In this document: positions 34,286 through 47,379 of the stretch, piece by piece | Position numbering within the stretch: the first letter of the stretch is position 1 | Layout: each line of letters starts with the position of its first letter | Source of the DNA: Icerya purchasi | Lineage: Eukaryota; Arthropoda; Insecta; Hemiptera; Monophlebidae | DNA: 64,000 nt | Assembly (NCBI GenBank): GCA_039619475.1 | Contig: CM077116.1 | Location: 16,489,443-16,553,442, forward strand | Direction of reading: 5' to 3' | Made by a program: the position numbers and the translations under genes | The notes under the pieces: generated by a model | What the model saw: only the letters and a program-made list of their open reading frames with translations | Told to the model about the DNA's origin: nothing | The model's database searches: none

Positions 34286-37200
34286 GGAACTGTTTGAATT
34301 TTTTGGCAACTTTAAAAGTTTCTAAATACGGTTCGGAATTACGTTTAGAGACTCCTGTGGAACTAGCGTACGAATTTCGACTGTTACTGGTTGAATGTCG
34401 GATGGTAACATTATCTGTTGAAAGTTAATATCCGCACGAACGGATAATATTATTGCCCCACGCGCACAACTAGCAAGCATCGGATTTGATTCGAGAACTT
34501 TATAGTTTTTTAGTTTTAAATGTTGGTTTTGTTTTAAGTGGGTTTCTTGAATGCACGAAATAAACAGGTTTGTTAATCGGTGTTATTTTTCTTTTGGCTT
34601 TATCGGAATACGAGATTGCAGCGGTTTTTAGAATTTGGTTCGGATTGTTATAATTTGCGTTAGTAGTGTTAGTACGAGGGCTAAGAAACAGAACGGGATC
34701 GCAGGTTTCGGTTTTGTTATTTTCATACTGGCTTGTGTTGGTGTTGTTATGAACAGTAAAGAAAGGAACGGACTCATCGCATCATTGTTTAGGTGGTACG
34801 TCCGCCTGATGAAAAACAGATGCGAATAGTATTTCGATTTGTTAAACAATTTAACGCACTATGCTAGTAAATAAATAAAAAAAAAAATATATTTAATAAT
34901 GTTCTAACGTATTGAAAGAGTCGAAAGAAAAAACCGAATTGTTAAAAAATCATCTCAGTAGAACGACAGTCTTTGTCACATCGCGGAACTGTATCGACCT
35001 TTTTTAGTAAAGTAACCAGTTCGTCTTGCAATAGAAAGAAGTTTGATAACAAAGTAACCAGATCGCCTCGAAATTCGGTTTTCAAATTAGTGACATTTAC
35101 AAAATTTGTTTACTATAATTTCGATTACCGTGTCTCTCCCTCCCATTCGCCGAGAATCCAGGACGCAATCACCAACGTACACCAACCTGCCAGCAGGGAA
35201 CACCAACATTCTAGCAGCCGCAGCAGAGTGATACGTAGCATCAATATTATTTCTAATTAATATTTTTTGCGTGTTTTCGTTTATATATTTATTAAATATC
35301 TTTGACGGTCGGCTATTCAAGAAAGATAGGTGTAGGAATTAACAAAATTACACATTTTAAAAAATCATAAAACCTTAATATTAGTATTATTAAATCTAAA
35401 CCAATAATTTAAAAAAATAAATAAAAAAAGGATTTAATTAATTTTTCTTCATAACCGTTACATTTCACTTCAAATTGATTCAAATTAGTATTTTGCTTTA
35501 CTGTTTTAAATTATTATTAGAAAAGATTTTTGAAATTTATTAAGATATTAAATTAAAATAGTAAAATAAAAATAGAAATTTATTCAAACAAATTTTCTTA
35601 CATACTAAATAATTATAGTTATTGTTAACTTTCATACGGAATCCTCAGCGCATGAAACCTCATGCTTGACTGAACTTGTTCATTTTTACGAAGTAAATTC
35701 CTTCTGGATTACATTTTTAAATGTAATTAATTCGTAAAATCAGATTCATATTTCTACCTTTTCTCTTTTTTCTACTATTTTTTCTATCTGTTCTCCTTCG
35801 CGCTATCTGTCTATTCGTTCACACGGAATAGTAGCGTTATTAGTTCGGTTACGCATGTTGAGCGGCAAGTTGCAGCGACAAATATTTGCAGAATTTTCAT
35901 TAAGTATATATGTATATTGGTGAAGCGTTCTTTTTAAATGTTTAATTGTAACTCGTCGTTTATCTGTCTTTTCACTTCTTTTTATTATTCGTTTTCTTTG
36001 GGTTTTTTTCTATTCAAGAGCATATCGTCTAGCAGATTTTTCTTAGATACCCAACCGTAAGAGTGAATAAAATTAATTGATTAAACATACCAAGATAAAC
36101 TTTTCATCAATGGTGTAGAAGATCGTTTATTACGATCATTTTTTTTTTTTTTTTTAATAATTTCATTATAATAGTTAAGAAAAAGATACATTTTAAACTA
36201 TAATGAATAAATAAATGATTTATTAAGGAAATTCATCATCACTATCATTAGGTAGGTGGGCAACATGACTGATCGATGACTTTTTAGCGCAGGCCAATTT
36301 ATTCACTTCAGAATAGCTTCGTTTCTACAAATATGTGTTCTCCATTCACGTCTTTTGTTAGTAATTCTTTTCGTAAAACTCAATAAGAGTTTCCGTACTT
36401 TTTTATAGTTTTTTTTTACGATTTTTCATTTTCTTAATTTTACAAAATTGAATAAATGGAAATCGGTAAAAGAAAAACAATAAAAAAAGTAAGGAAGCTT
36501 TTATCGAATTCGGGAAAAGAGTTACTAACAAAAAACACGAATTTATGTGAAAAATAAAGATTATACTTTAACTCGAAAAGCATCTGTTACTTTGGTTAGG
36601 TATGTTAAAGATGTGGTTACAGAATTATCGTATAAGTAGAAATAATATTAGTTCTATGTAGTGTATTCTCGTACATCCGGTTTACTAATTAGTTACGAAA
36701 AATAATTTAAAACATAACTACATTCAAAAATAAGTATGATAAAAAGCAAAAATACGCTAGAAAACGTCTTTCCCGAATTTGACCTAATTTGGTTCAGCAA
36801 GAAAAGTAAATCAAAGACTAGTAAAGACAAACCGATTTAAACCTCCTTCAGATATTCAGGAATGCCATGTGTTCCTCTTTACTAATATCGTTCTTTGATA
36901 TCCTTTTTCCGAAATGAAAATAAAATTATATCAGATGCAGATTGTACACGCTTCGTTTGCATCTTTATTAATATAAAATATTTCTCTAGTACTGAGGGAT
37001 GAGATATATTTCTAAAAAGAGCGTTTCCCACACATTTCGATTAATATTTATATTCCTAAGGTGTTTAGTTATGTTTATAATTTTACCTTTTTCCGTTTCT
37101 TTTCCTGCCTTAGATTGACATATTCTAATTTCATTCGCATTATTTCCATTATAAAATAATTACAACCGGTTTGCATGTTGCTAAGTATGTATATCAACTG

Positions 37201-38849
37201 TACGACGACGCGTTACTTCGAATCTTTCCTTTTCACTTGCACTAATAACTGATGTCGTTGATTTCAGACACGCGTATAGGTTGGTCCGTGTTGAAATGCA
37301 CGCAACTCAACAATCCAGTGTTAACGATCTGATTTCAACAATTCAATTTCAACCATCCAATCTGAACTCTTAGTCCACAGAGTGCTTGAAGTCGTTTGAT
37401 GCTCGTCTATATAGCTCGGCGTAGACAACATAAAACGGTGTTGTACACTATAAGCGATAATGGAAAATTGAGTGCAAAAGTTTTCGGTACGTCGACGTGA
37501 ATCGTATACTAACTAATCCAAGTATTTTGCTTTTAATGAAATGTGGTCCGCTGTTGCACGGATGATAAATCTTAACTGTTAACGACCTACTAATTCGGAA
37601 CGAATTATATCAATCATATTGTTCGTATGCAAAAAACGTACGCTGTAATTTTATCAGAATAAATTACATTTCACGTAAGCCCAAGAACAAAAACCAAACT
37701 TTTACCTAAATTCTTAACAGATCATTATAATTTCAAAGAGCACCTGAAGAAATTCAAAATCATAAGCATCAATCATAAATAAGATATTGATCTAACCCTT
37801 TAACACTGTAACCCATTTAGAAACGTAAGCAAAAAATACAATATTAGTGAAAAAAAAAGTATTGCATGAGACACCGAAAACGGAATTAGCATCTGAACCT
37901 AAACATGTAATACGAGATTATTATTATAACAGAATAATATAGCGGTACTTTTATGCGTATAGATAAGGACTATTTTGATCGCAAAAATAAAAAAAAACTC
38001 ATACGTTTATTAAAACTTTTTTTTTTTGTAATAAATAAAGCATACGCGTTTTTAATATTTGTTAATTAATATGGCTTCGCTAACGATACAGGTGTAAATA
38101 TTAAACGAGAAGGTACCGAATTTAGCAATTAACTGTAATTAGGAAAATTGAATGGCAGCTTGCGTGGATTGTGACATAGATCTCTAATGAACATTTCGTG
38201 TAGTATACTTTATCGGTAGACTTTAGTCTGGACTTATGACAGAAAATCGATTAATTGGTAGAGAGAAACGTCAATAAGCTCTAAATAATCTGTTCAATAA
38301 AAGCCAGTCAGTCTCAAATATAATTGCTAGACAGCGCGAGCTTGATTAGCCGACAATTAAACAGTCAGATTTTGAAGTATCGCGTACCGGTGAAAAGTAC
38401 ACGGCCTCTGTTCGATTTCGACTTGCCGTTTAGTAAAACATATCTTTAATAACTCTGCTTATGTTGACATTCGACCTGTTTGAACAGCAGAACATCGCAG
38501 TGTTTGTAACGAAAAGTGCCCCTTTTGAACTCGGAAAATTGCTTAAATAAATATTACGACAAGAATAGGCTAAACACGCTGCCCGCAAGTACAGCGGAAA
38601 CTTGGTAGCACACTAGGGGTTTGACATTTTCCATTGATAGGTTAATTAGAGACTGGGTAGGAAATTTGTTTGCGATCATTTTGCAATTTTAATTCCATTG
38701 CGGAAAAGTTATTTTAATCAAATCAAAAAATTCTAGTACTATTTACGTGAAAATTTAATTCCATTTCAAAAAAGTTATTTGTATTTTAACCAGATCGAAT
38801 CTCCAGCTACTCCGGTATTTTTTACCGTCAATTTTTTTATTTCATGGAC
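34286..38849. other. repeat-poor stretch without a recognised gene
   Basis: No coding region, inverted element or LINE motif could be supported. Poly-T occurs at about 36139-36155. A TATA-like ctatatag at 37407-37414 lies in a locally GC-richer patch, but no gene follows. It may be intergenic or intronic DNA of a host gene outside the window. Confidence 0.4.
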
Positions 38850-38922
38850 ACACTTTAGTGTAATTGGTTAGACAATGGTGTGTTTCCTTCAGTGGAACAC
38901 GGTTCGAATCCATAATGTAGAT
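38850..38922 (+). repeat. tRNA-like sequence
   Basis: tttagtgtaattggttagac resembles a pol III A-box region and ggttcgaatcc (38901-38911) is a perfect B-box core, at tRNA-like spacing. The T-stem pairs poorly and no full cloverleaf forms. It is more likely a tRNA pseudogene or SINE head than a working tRNA. Confidence 0.5.
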
Positions 38923-39842
38923 GGGACGAAATAAAGCAAAAAGAATAAAGAACAAACTATTGCGTCTTTGACTAGAGGCAAAATTATATCTTGCGTATTA
39001 CGGTTGATCGGTACTGTTAGCTTTTTAAAATGATACTACTAAAGAGGTTAATAGGTTTTATCTACGTGCGAGAAATCTTTAACCGGTTTAGGCAAATGGG
39101 TAATTTTGGACATTTTTCAAGGACCGTTAAGATTTTTTATATGCGGCAATAATAATAATGCTAATGACTATTATCGACGTTATTATTACCGTTTAAAATA
39201 CGGATACTCGTAAGAGACACCACCCGTTAGTAGCGAAAAAAGTCTTTAATCCAAACAAAACATAAAAAACTCGCTCCGCCAATTAATTCGGATCGGGAAT
39301 CGGAGGGCAAAAATCAGATAAACCAAAAATTAATTCGAATTTTCGGTTAAATAAAAATCAATTTCGGAAACTTAACATAAACTACAGAAAGAAATTCATT
39401 ATTTCTGCTCTACTAAGAGTCGCCATTGAAACAGTTGCCGCGTCATCAATGTTAACCACCTCTCCGATGATGGTAGTAGGCGCTATAACCCTTCGTGTAG
39501 TCAGGTAAAAAATAGTGAAGAAATGAGTGAAAATACGTTATATTTCTGTTCTAACCTTAATCGTATTTTATAATTCATATAATGCCACTTCCTGCTACAG
39601 CCTGTGAATACGACAATAATAACGGTCACTGAAACCGCGCTTTCAACTTTGATTTCCGCGTTCATTACCGGGGAGAAATCCAATTGGACGACCTGTGCCT
39701 GTTATCGGTATTTCCGTTTTCTAAAAATCAACGCCGCTTCAACCACCTGACCTTTGAAATAAAAAAACAACGCGATTTTACAACTTCTTCCTGAATGATT
39801 TCCCCTTTTAAGGTGTACAACCATGCACTTGACAAGGCACGC

Positions 39843-39874
<32 letters not shown>

Positions 39875-40782
39875 AACATACAACGGATATAATATTGTTG
39901 CGGTCGAGTCAGTGTCAGCGGCGACGATGATAAGAAGAAAAGTTCTCTGATAAGATTTAACCGCAAAAAGAGACGACAGAAGGTCGCTACTGGATTTGGA
40001 AATTATACTCTTTATGATCTCCTCGCTCTACGATATCCTTGATTCACTTCCTTGTCGACTTGCTGTGTATCCTGTTCCTATCCTGTCAGTTTCGGTAACG
40101 CTCGTGATGATGAACGCGTTCCGTAATTATTCAGACTACGCATTCGTCCGACAACAACCGGCAGATAGTTGCGAACGTTATTCTCAAAAATTCCCGATTT
40201 GTCTGACAATGGCATACAGACAGAACTAGTCCAGTGCCAGTAAACTCTTGCGCTTTTTTTTTTCCTCTCCGATGCGATCGATGTCACGTCTGAACTATTT
40301 CGGTGATTTATGAAGTTTTAATTACGCAACGATAACGACAGTATGTCCCAGGGTTTCCTGCTCTCGGAATTGTCGGCGAACGTAATCCATTGCGTACTCT
40401 TTATTATTTTTATCGTTGTTACTTGCGTTCTCTCTCTCTCTTGTAGTCCTGTAGTTTGCTTCCTAATTCCGAATTTTAATCGGTGCGATCTGAGACAGGT
40501 CGCACGCATTATAACCTAATCAGATCTGATGACGAGTAGATGCGGCTTCTTTAAGTAAAACGTTTCCTTTAACGAAAAGCTTTGCTGATTTTCCGTACTA
40601 CTGCATTATCCGATTGAGGTGAACGAATAATTTTATACTGCAGCTGAATATACAAATTCTGTAATCAGAAAAATGAAATTACTTCGGCGAATGAGTTTCT
40701 AATTAAGTAACAATTCTCATTGTTTAATAATTACTCTTTGTAAAATCGTCTGGTGGCACGAATAGGTTTTTTTTCTCCCCTG
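38923..40782. other. no gene recognised
   Basis: A TATA-like tataata at 39888-39894 precedes a tcag at 39915-39918 by about promoter spacing. A 71-codon frame from the ATG at 40014 follows, hydrophobic near its start. No family is recognised, and the arrangement may be chance. Confidence 0.3.
39843..39874. repeat. (AT)n microsatellite
   Basis: An alternating AT run with one interruption. Confidence 0.9.
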
Positions 40783-40941
40783 AAAAGTTAATGTTGTTTT
40801 TAAAAATAATCACAATATCATCTCCCACTGCCTAAGATCTAATATATCTTCTTATCGGGTAATTATTTTTTCCCTTTAGTGAATTTTTATTGAATTTTTA
40901 TACCTTAAAGGGAATCATTTTTAAAAACAACATTAACTTTT
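40783..40941. repeat. 159-bp foldback element, 25-bp arms
   Basis: Arms at 40783-40807 and 40917-40941 (aaaagttaatgttgttttta...) are perfect reverse complements. A second, inner inverted pair (ttcccttta / taaagggaa) lies near 40871-40914. No coding capacity. It looks like a small foldback transposon or MITE; target duplication is not evident. Confidence 0.8.
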
Positions 40942-42204
40942 TGTCGTCAACATCAAATTAAAATTATAAAAATTAAAAAGCCGTATTAAATGAGCATAAC
41001 AATACGAAACCAAAAATATTAGAAACATCGGAAACACGTTTTTGTGGATTTGGTATGCCGACTTTTATTAATCTTGTTTAAGAATAATCGTCAAGAAATG
41101 TACTAACTACCAGGGCGCAGTAAATTAGTTAACTGCATTTCGTTCGGGTAGAATGAGGGAACATATACAAAAATTTCACTTGCACCGGGTTAATGTCTGT
41201 GGTTGACGCGCCCCCAAAAATAAAAAATAAAATAAAAAAAAAAAACAAAAACAAATACTCTATTTTTTACCGTGTAATTTTATTTTTTACTTTTTAGTTC
41301 CTTTTTATTAAATTTTTAGAGTAGATTTTCAGTTCGACTTTTTTTTTTTTTGTGAACATTTCACAACATTTAGTGTGTGAATACTTTTGAGTGATAATGC
41401 CGGTAAACCTACTTAAAATGATGTATTATATAACGTTCAAATTCTGTCAGGGATGACCTTGCATTTAAGGGTTTCGAAATTTCCCAACTGACGTCAGTTG
41501 TATGAAATATGTTTGACGACCGCATTATATTACACCCGTTCGTTTCATTTATAAACTGCGTTACCGTGCGTGTAATTTTTTATAGTATTCGGAAATATTT
41601 TCTAAAGGAATTTTTTGCGGAGAGATTACACATATTTATTCACCTGCCTAATGTAAAACATATATTCTCATTCCGTTATTGTTTTATTTCTTTAGGCTAT
41701 TCCATCTGCCGTATCATTTCTTTCAATAGCAATCCGGTCTTTAATTTGCGAACTGCATAATCATAATCGACGTTGTTATTTCATCCTGCTTAATCGATAA
41801 TACTATACAACACATAATAATTACACTGCCTAATGTTCACTCTGCCTTATTGCCCTAAAGAGATAATATGTTGACGTTTTTTTAAAAAAAAATGGATCGC
41901 TATTTGTTTTCGCTTATTATTTCCCGGAAGGGGTTCAGATTTTTTAACAGCTACACACGGCACACTTACTTTTATGCGCAATTCCGACAATGCTGCAAAT
42001 GAACTCTATATAGGTGGTCGGGATTTCAATGCGAGGAAAACACTACAGTATCAACTATAAATACACGCGCGACGCTTAATAACGTAAAAGGAAATTTTTC
42101 CACGGACGTATTCGTTAAAAATAATTTACAAGGGGAAACGTGTAGCTCTAAAGCGAAGAATAAAATTATAGCGTCCCGTAATAATAAAACGGATAAATAC
42201 GACG

Positions 42205-42206
<2 letters not shown>

Positions 42207-42248
<42 letters not shown>
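42207..42248. repeat. (AT)21 microsatellite
   Basis: An uninterrupted AT run of 42 bases. Confidence 0.95.
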
Positions 42249-42250
<2 letters not shown>

Positions 42251-43084
42251 TGGCAGAATATTATTAAAACTCGTGAAAAATTTCAGGATCGATATTATAG
42301 AGGGGGAAATTTTCAACGAAATCTTAAAAAACAGTTAAAAATAAACAGGTGGACAAAAGTAGGTTAACGTGTAAAAACGTAAAAGCTGCTACAGATATCC
42401 TAACATGCGTCTGCTTCAATGATGATAGATAGATCAGGAACCCTATATATGTGTCTATAAACAATGGAATTGAGGGAATTTGTCCATGATTGCTAATGTG
42501 CAAGAATCAAAATGGCGCCCAAAAATTTGCGGATGTTCGATTAAAACGTGTTATGCGGATAGCTGCATTGTTGTTTTTCTGGTCAGAGAAGTAATAAAAA
42601 TAAAAAGAAAACACATCTGATTTATGCTGAGATTAGGATGTGTAAAAATACTTTTCGAAATATAATTTCTAACAGTACCCCCCGTTTACGCTATTTCATA
42701 TTAACTAAGTGTGATGAGGCGGATACATCTAAAATTTTATCGAAAAGAAGGAGCACCTTTTTAGCTATTTGTAATGCTTAATTTTGACCAGGTGAAATAT
42801 CGAACGTCAGAGGCATGGCAAAGCTAGTGCGGTTGAACAGCACGGTTCTAAGGTGCTGTAGAATCTTCCGTTTTGTCTCGATTGAATCTGTTAGAAAAAG
42901 CCGTAGGCGCCTCGAATAACTTTATTAGCTGCTCCGCGATCCATTATAACTGCGTGAATTAATTATTTCGCGGAATCGACGAATGCTATGCGAATTAGCT
43001 GCTAAGCGAATACATTCGGACGTATCCGACGACAACATGGCGTGACAAACAAGAACAATGCATATTTATCGAAAAATGTCTTAG

Positions 43085-43087
<3 letters not shown>

Positions 43088-43124
<37 letters not shown>
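43088..43124. repeat. (AG)n microsatellite
   Basis: An uninterrupted AG run of about 37 bases. Confidence 0.95.
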
Positions 43125-43128
<4 letters not shown>

Positions 43129-43944
43129 TCGGAAAAAGCCAAAAAAACCAAAACAAACTATAACAAAGTAAAAATAGAGCTGTCGCCGTGGCAGTAATCT
43201 ATTATTTCGTAAGGAGCACAGGAAACGTATGGCTGGAATAGCAATCAGATCGGAATGTAGACACAAAGAACGGCAAAGCTGTACTTATGTAAATTATCAC
43301 GGAGCTATGGAAAACGGCGAAATTCTCGATGTTTCCGACGTATATTTCTAAAAGATAAAATCCGAATCTCGAGCAAAAATCGTGGGCGATGTATATGAAT
43401 CATGGCGTGAATCATATTCAGTGTCTACGCCTCCTATTCATTATTGAGGCGCTTAATGATAAACACAAAGGAAACCCCTATCGTGTCATCATCGAGGTCA
43501 GCTGCAAAAGATTAACAGAATATTTATTTTTAATCGAAACGCCTGCATAGCGCATATAATTATTTTCGTTAGAAAGTGTTCCTTAACACTGAAATATAAG
43601 AGACGAAGTTTGAATTTATCGCGCAGGTTCCAGTTCGTTCTGACGTCCGCGAACCTAGCAATTGTTATCACAGATGCTGGAGTTGCGACAAATGGCCAAA
43701 GTTAACAACAGTATCCCCGAACGGAAGGGAAAACATTTAAGGGAATAATGAAAAGATGACCGTTGCTGCTCCATCCGTCCGAACCTGTCTCTATATTATA
43801 GACGGATAACGAAACAGTTCCATGAATTTGGTTGCGGGAAAAAATTAACGTAACACCGAAAATAGACAGAAAGATCGCGAGATGGGTGATTTCATTACTA
43901 GCTGGTGAGAATTAAAAATTAAATTACAAAACGTAAAACGCGTA

Positions 43945-44751
43945 GGGGAAGGTCGGGTAGCTCCGGACGGCGGGTAACCGCGGACATTTAAATTTCTAAG
44001 AAACTAAACGCGTCGCGTATGTTAAGCGTTGTTGTGAATATACACGTCTTCTAGAGTAGAAAAAAATTCAGCTCAGTTGCGGCGTGGGCACCGAGTAAGT
44101 TAACCGTAAGAGAGTGTTTTGTTCCCGCCAAAAAATTTTTGTCGCTCCTAAAAAACTCAATTGAAGATTTTCAAGTACATCACGAAAGTCTGTTTAATTT
44201 CCTATTGTGTTTAATATTGTTGAAAATAGTATTAATTTACCGGTTTTAATAGTATTGGTAACATTTTTTGTACAATTTAAGAGATGTGTTTTAAAATGTT
44301 GCATGATAACGATCGGGTAGCCTCGGACACGATAATGTCGCGTATCTCCGGACATCTTCTTATGTTTTGAATTTTGCAATATTATTTTAACAAACTTCAA
44401 TTGTTTTGTCAGTTTGTTTATTTATGGGAAGTACTTTTAACGGGTGGTGTTAAAAGTTGTTACAGAAAGACCTGAAATTTGACGAAATTTAAGGAAAGAA
44501 TAAGTGAAAGAGGAAAATGGGACGACTATGTCCGGGGCTACCCGCTATTTATTGTATCGCCAAAAAATATGGCCAAAGTATACTCGTTACATTTCTTTAA
44601 AAAATTGTGATACGGTTACTAATTCTTAATTAATATGATTAAAGAAGTTCCCAATTATTTTATTAAGGGATCATAATAAAGACGTATTTTTTGTTTATTA
44701 ATATTTTTATTTGCAATTCTTTTGAGCGTCCGGGGCTACCCGACCTTCCCC
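43945..44751. mobile_element. 807-bp TA-flanked inverted-repeat element with repeated internal motif
   Basis: The ends ggggaaggtcgggtagctcc and, on the other strand, ggggaaggtcgggtagcccc form a 25-bp terminal inverted repeat with one mismatch. TA dinucleotides flank both ends (43943-43944 and 44752-44753). A 16-bp motif of the form cgggtagcnncggac occurs six times: 43953, 43970, 44313 and 44338 on plus, and 44530 and 44728 on minus. Plus copies lie in the left two-thirds and minus copies in the right third, facing each other. No transposase frame is visible, so this is a non-autonomous element. TA duplication fits the Tc1/mariner/pogo-like supergroup, but no autonomous partner is in the window. 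Confidence 0.85.
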
Positions 44752-44917
44752 TACACATAAATCATTATAAAAATAAAGTAAAAAGCAAAGATAAGTATGT
44801 AAAAGTATCGATAATTTAAAAGTCAAGAAATCGAAAAATTAAAATTCTAATTGATTTAAATTTAAAGAAATGGCAGGCAAATGGACAAATGAAAACAATG
44901 TGTATCTTTTATGGCTG

Positions 44918-44999
44918 AATAACAGAATTACACCGGTAATCAATACAGATATTTATTATTTAATATATTTGTGTTAATTAGTGGTGTAATTCTGTTATT
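44918..44999. repeat. hairpin, 17-bp perfect arms
   Basis: aataacagaattacacc (44918-44934) is the exact reverse complement of 44983-44999. Imperfect pairing continues inward for roughly another 15 bases. Possible foldback remnant. Confidence 0.8.
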
Positions 45000-45757
45000 T
45001 GACTATATAAAATGACACAAACGACGTATAATATCGATATTAACTTAATGTTTATCTTTTAATAAGCGATTAACACACGAGGGGAATTGAAATCAATAAA
45101 TCGGAAAACACAAGCGCTGAAACGAACACGTATATAGAGTTATAAGAAACCGATCGGAAGAAGATTAAAAATTACTCTACGGAAAATAATATAGAGGACT
45201 TCGCTAAATTCTGACGACATTCGGCGAACTTGAAAAACCCATCCGATGTATCCAAAAAATAAAAGCGCAAACAGCTATTGGATGCAACTGTTTTCTCGAC
45301 TTGCCCAATAAGAAAGCGTTTCTTGTTTTATGTTTTTTATTCTCTTGAGCCCTCAACTGCGGACATTAAACCAGTGCAATGATCATTTACTTTCTAATGT
45401 GCGCCATTGGCCAACCAAGTTCTGCTCAACATTGTTACATAACCAACCGCGCGCTACGGAAAATCGAATAGAGTCAAAATAAATTTTCAAAAGTCCTCGA
45501 CTTTAGAAACATCATTTATTCAAAATGATCTCAACATATTTATAACTCAAACCTACATAAAACGATTTATCTGAAAATTATTATCAAACAACAGAGTCGT
45601 TTTCTACGTAAAAGCTACTGGCAATAAAATTTAAAAATATTACATAAAATTGCAACGAGCCAGGTAAGAACAGTAAACTGTGCAGATATACATATTTATA
45701 TTTAATTATATTGATGATAGAAAAAACTTACAGTTAAAAATTCGAGGAAAATATATA
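45000..45757. other. no gene recognised
   Basis: Unique-looking AT-rich sequence; no motif found. Confidence 0.4.
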
Positions 45758-46212
45758 ACGTTCGCCGAGAAAAAGGACCTGTGGTGTGAAAACTAGTTTT
45801 TGAGAAAAATGCGTTTAAAGTTCGGACGAAGTAATACTGCCATACTCTATAAAAATTCAATGTTGCTGAAAACGCAAGCAAAATCAAATGGCGAGTATGG
45901 GACACAAAATTTCAAGATTTTTATTAACAATAACCAGGTGCATTGTCGTGATTGCGTATTTTCATGTCCCAAATTTTAATTTGATTACACTATTCTAAAA
46001 AAAAAAAAAAACAGTCAAACGTTTTGTTTTTTTAAATTTTTAATGTTTTCCCGCTTTTTGTGAATTTTCTTGACATTTTAAGAAATTAAAGAAACGTTTG
46101 CGAAAAAAACTATTTATTTCATTTTATTCTACACACTTTCAAGTATCCGAATCCGTGTTTTTAACTCAAAACCTATATTTTCGCACCACAGGTCCCTTTT
46201 CTAGGCGAACAT
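45758..46212. mobile_element. 455-bp TA-flanked element with long imperfect inverted repeats
   Basis: The left end acgttcgccgagaaaaagga and, reversed, the right end atgttcgcctagaaaaggga begin inverted repeats that can be followed, with scattered differences, for at least 55 bases. They share ggacctgtggtg. TA lies at 45756-45757 and 46213-46214. No coding capacity. The long arms and TA flanks suggest a Tc1/mariner-type MITE. Mirror-image frames reading TTGPFSRRTLYI on both strands are a consequence of the repeats. Confidence 0.75.
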
Positions 46213-46247
46213 TATATATATATATATATATATATAATATAATATAT
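46211..46247. repeat. (TA)n-rich microsatellite
   Basis: A TA run with two interruptions, directly adjoining the MITE on the left and a LINE scrap on the right. Confidence 0.85.
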
Positions 46248-46345
46248 CAAACAGTAGCATCAGCAGAAGAAGTACTACAAGGATCAATAATAAGCCCAAT
46301 ATTATACATCATACATATATACATATTAATGGTCTCATTCCACTG
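46248..46345 (+). pseudogene. LINE reverse transcriptase scrap
   Basis: A short plus frame reads QTVASAEEVLQGSIISPILY, matching the PQGSILSPLLY motif of non-LTR reverse transcriptases. Nothing before or after can be assigned; it is an isolated fragment beside a TA repeat. Confidence 0.6.
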
Positions 46346-47379
46346 AATACGGTGTAATATACATTTGTTTTTGGCGCAATCCTTAATATTTTCTAAATGA
46401 ATGTGAATCACAATCGTGAATTTAAGAAGTTTCTTCATTCAAGAGAAATGATCCAAAAATAACATTAGGATGAATACAAAAATCTCGCCAAGTGTGAACC
46501 GCTCTCATTCAAACTATAGAAAAAAAAGAATATGGATCCCTAGTGACAAGAGATAGAGACCAAAATTGTAGCACAACAAATAGCATAGACAAAAACTGTC
46601 GTAGAAGGTCTCGCATAGCGAAAATGCGATGAATTTTTGATCATCTGACTACGCAAGCGTAACACTAATTAAAAAAAGTGAATTTGGTAATACGGAAAGA
46701 ACGTGAATTAAACATTTTTTGAGTGTTCTTCGAAGCGTGCGAGAACTCCTTGTAAGAATTTCTTTGCAATGTCGCTTGGGAATGAGTGTAACCGAGAGTC
46801 CTCCTTAAATGTTAAAGTTATGAAAACCAAATAACACGGCAAGTATTTCTTCATTTGGTACTTACGCGTAATGAAGCGAAAATATTAACCGCGTATCCAT
46901 ATGGGTTTATTTAAAATCCATTTTAAGCAATTTTTGGAATTTTTCGCAAAACATTTACGAAGCTTTTGCCAAGCCGCAAATTTATAGAGGCGTTTTAATA
47001 CAAAACCCGCACTGATTTATCGGAGATTATTTATACAGGCCGCGTTTAGAATAACATAAATACCATTTGGAAGCGTGAAAATATCACCAAACCAAACGGA
47101 AAGATATCGGTTAAATTACATTTAAAATATCCTCTGATCTTTCAAAATTAAATCCTATCGTCCCATTAACGAAAAATAATTATCGAAACGCGATTATTGT
47201 GACATAAAATATTGAAAAGCATAAGGCAGGCCTACGTGCTCTCCCTCTTGCTGTTCGATATTTACTCCGAGACGATATTCTTGGAGGGACTGAACTTCAA
47301 CAACATAAGACACGCGGAGACGGTATAGTTCTTCTCGCTAGTAGAGTTAGCTGGAGCCCCAAAGACTGATGTAATAGTT
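46346..47379. other. no gene recognised
   Basis: AT-rich sequence with no firm motif. It might contain diverged LINE sequence connecting the scrap at 46248 with the fragment at 47380, but this cannot be shown by eye. Confidence 0.35.

Larger units (their letters stand above)
40942..43944. other. no gene recognised
   Basis: Only short frames without domains and two simple repeats (annotated separately) are seen. Confidence 0.4.

Noticed and set aside
30419..35645. aggattccgtat near 30419 and its reverse complement near 35634 as ends of a 5-kb transposon
   Set aside because: Only about 12 bases match, with no duplication and no shared interior; a match of this length is expected by chance in 64 kb.
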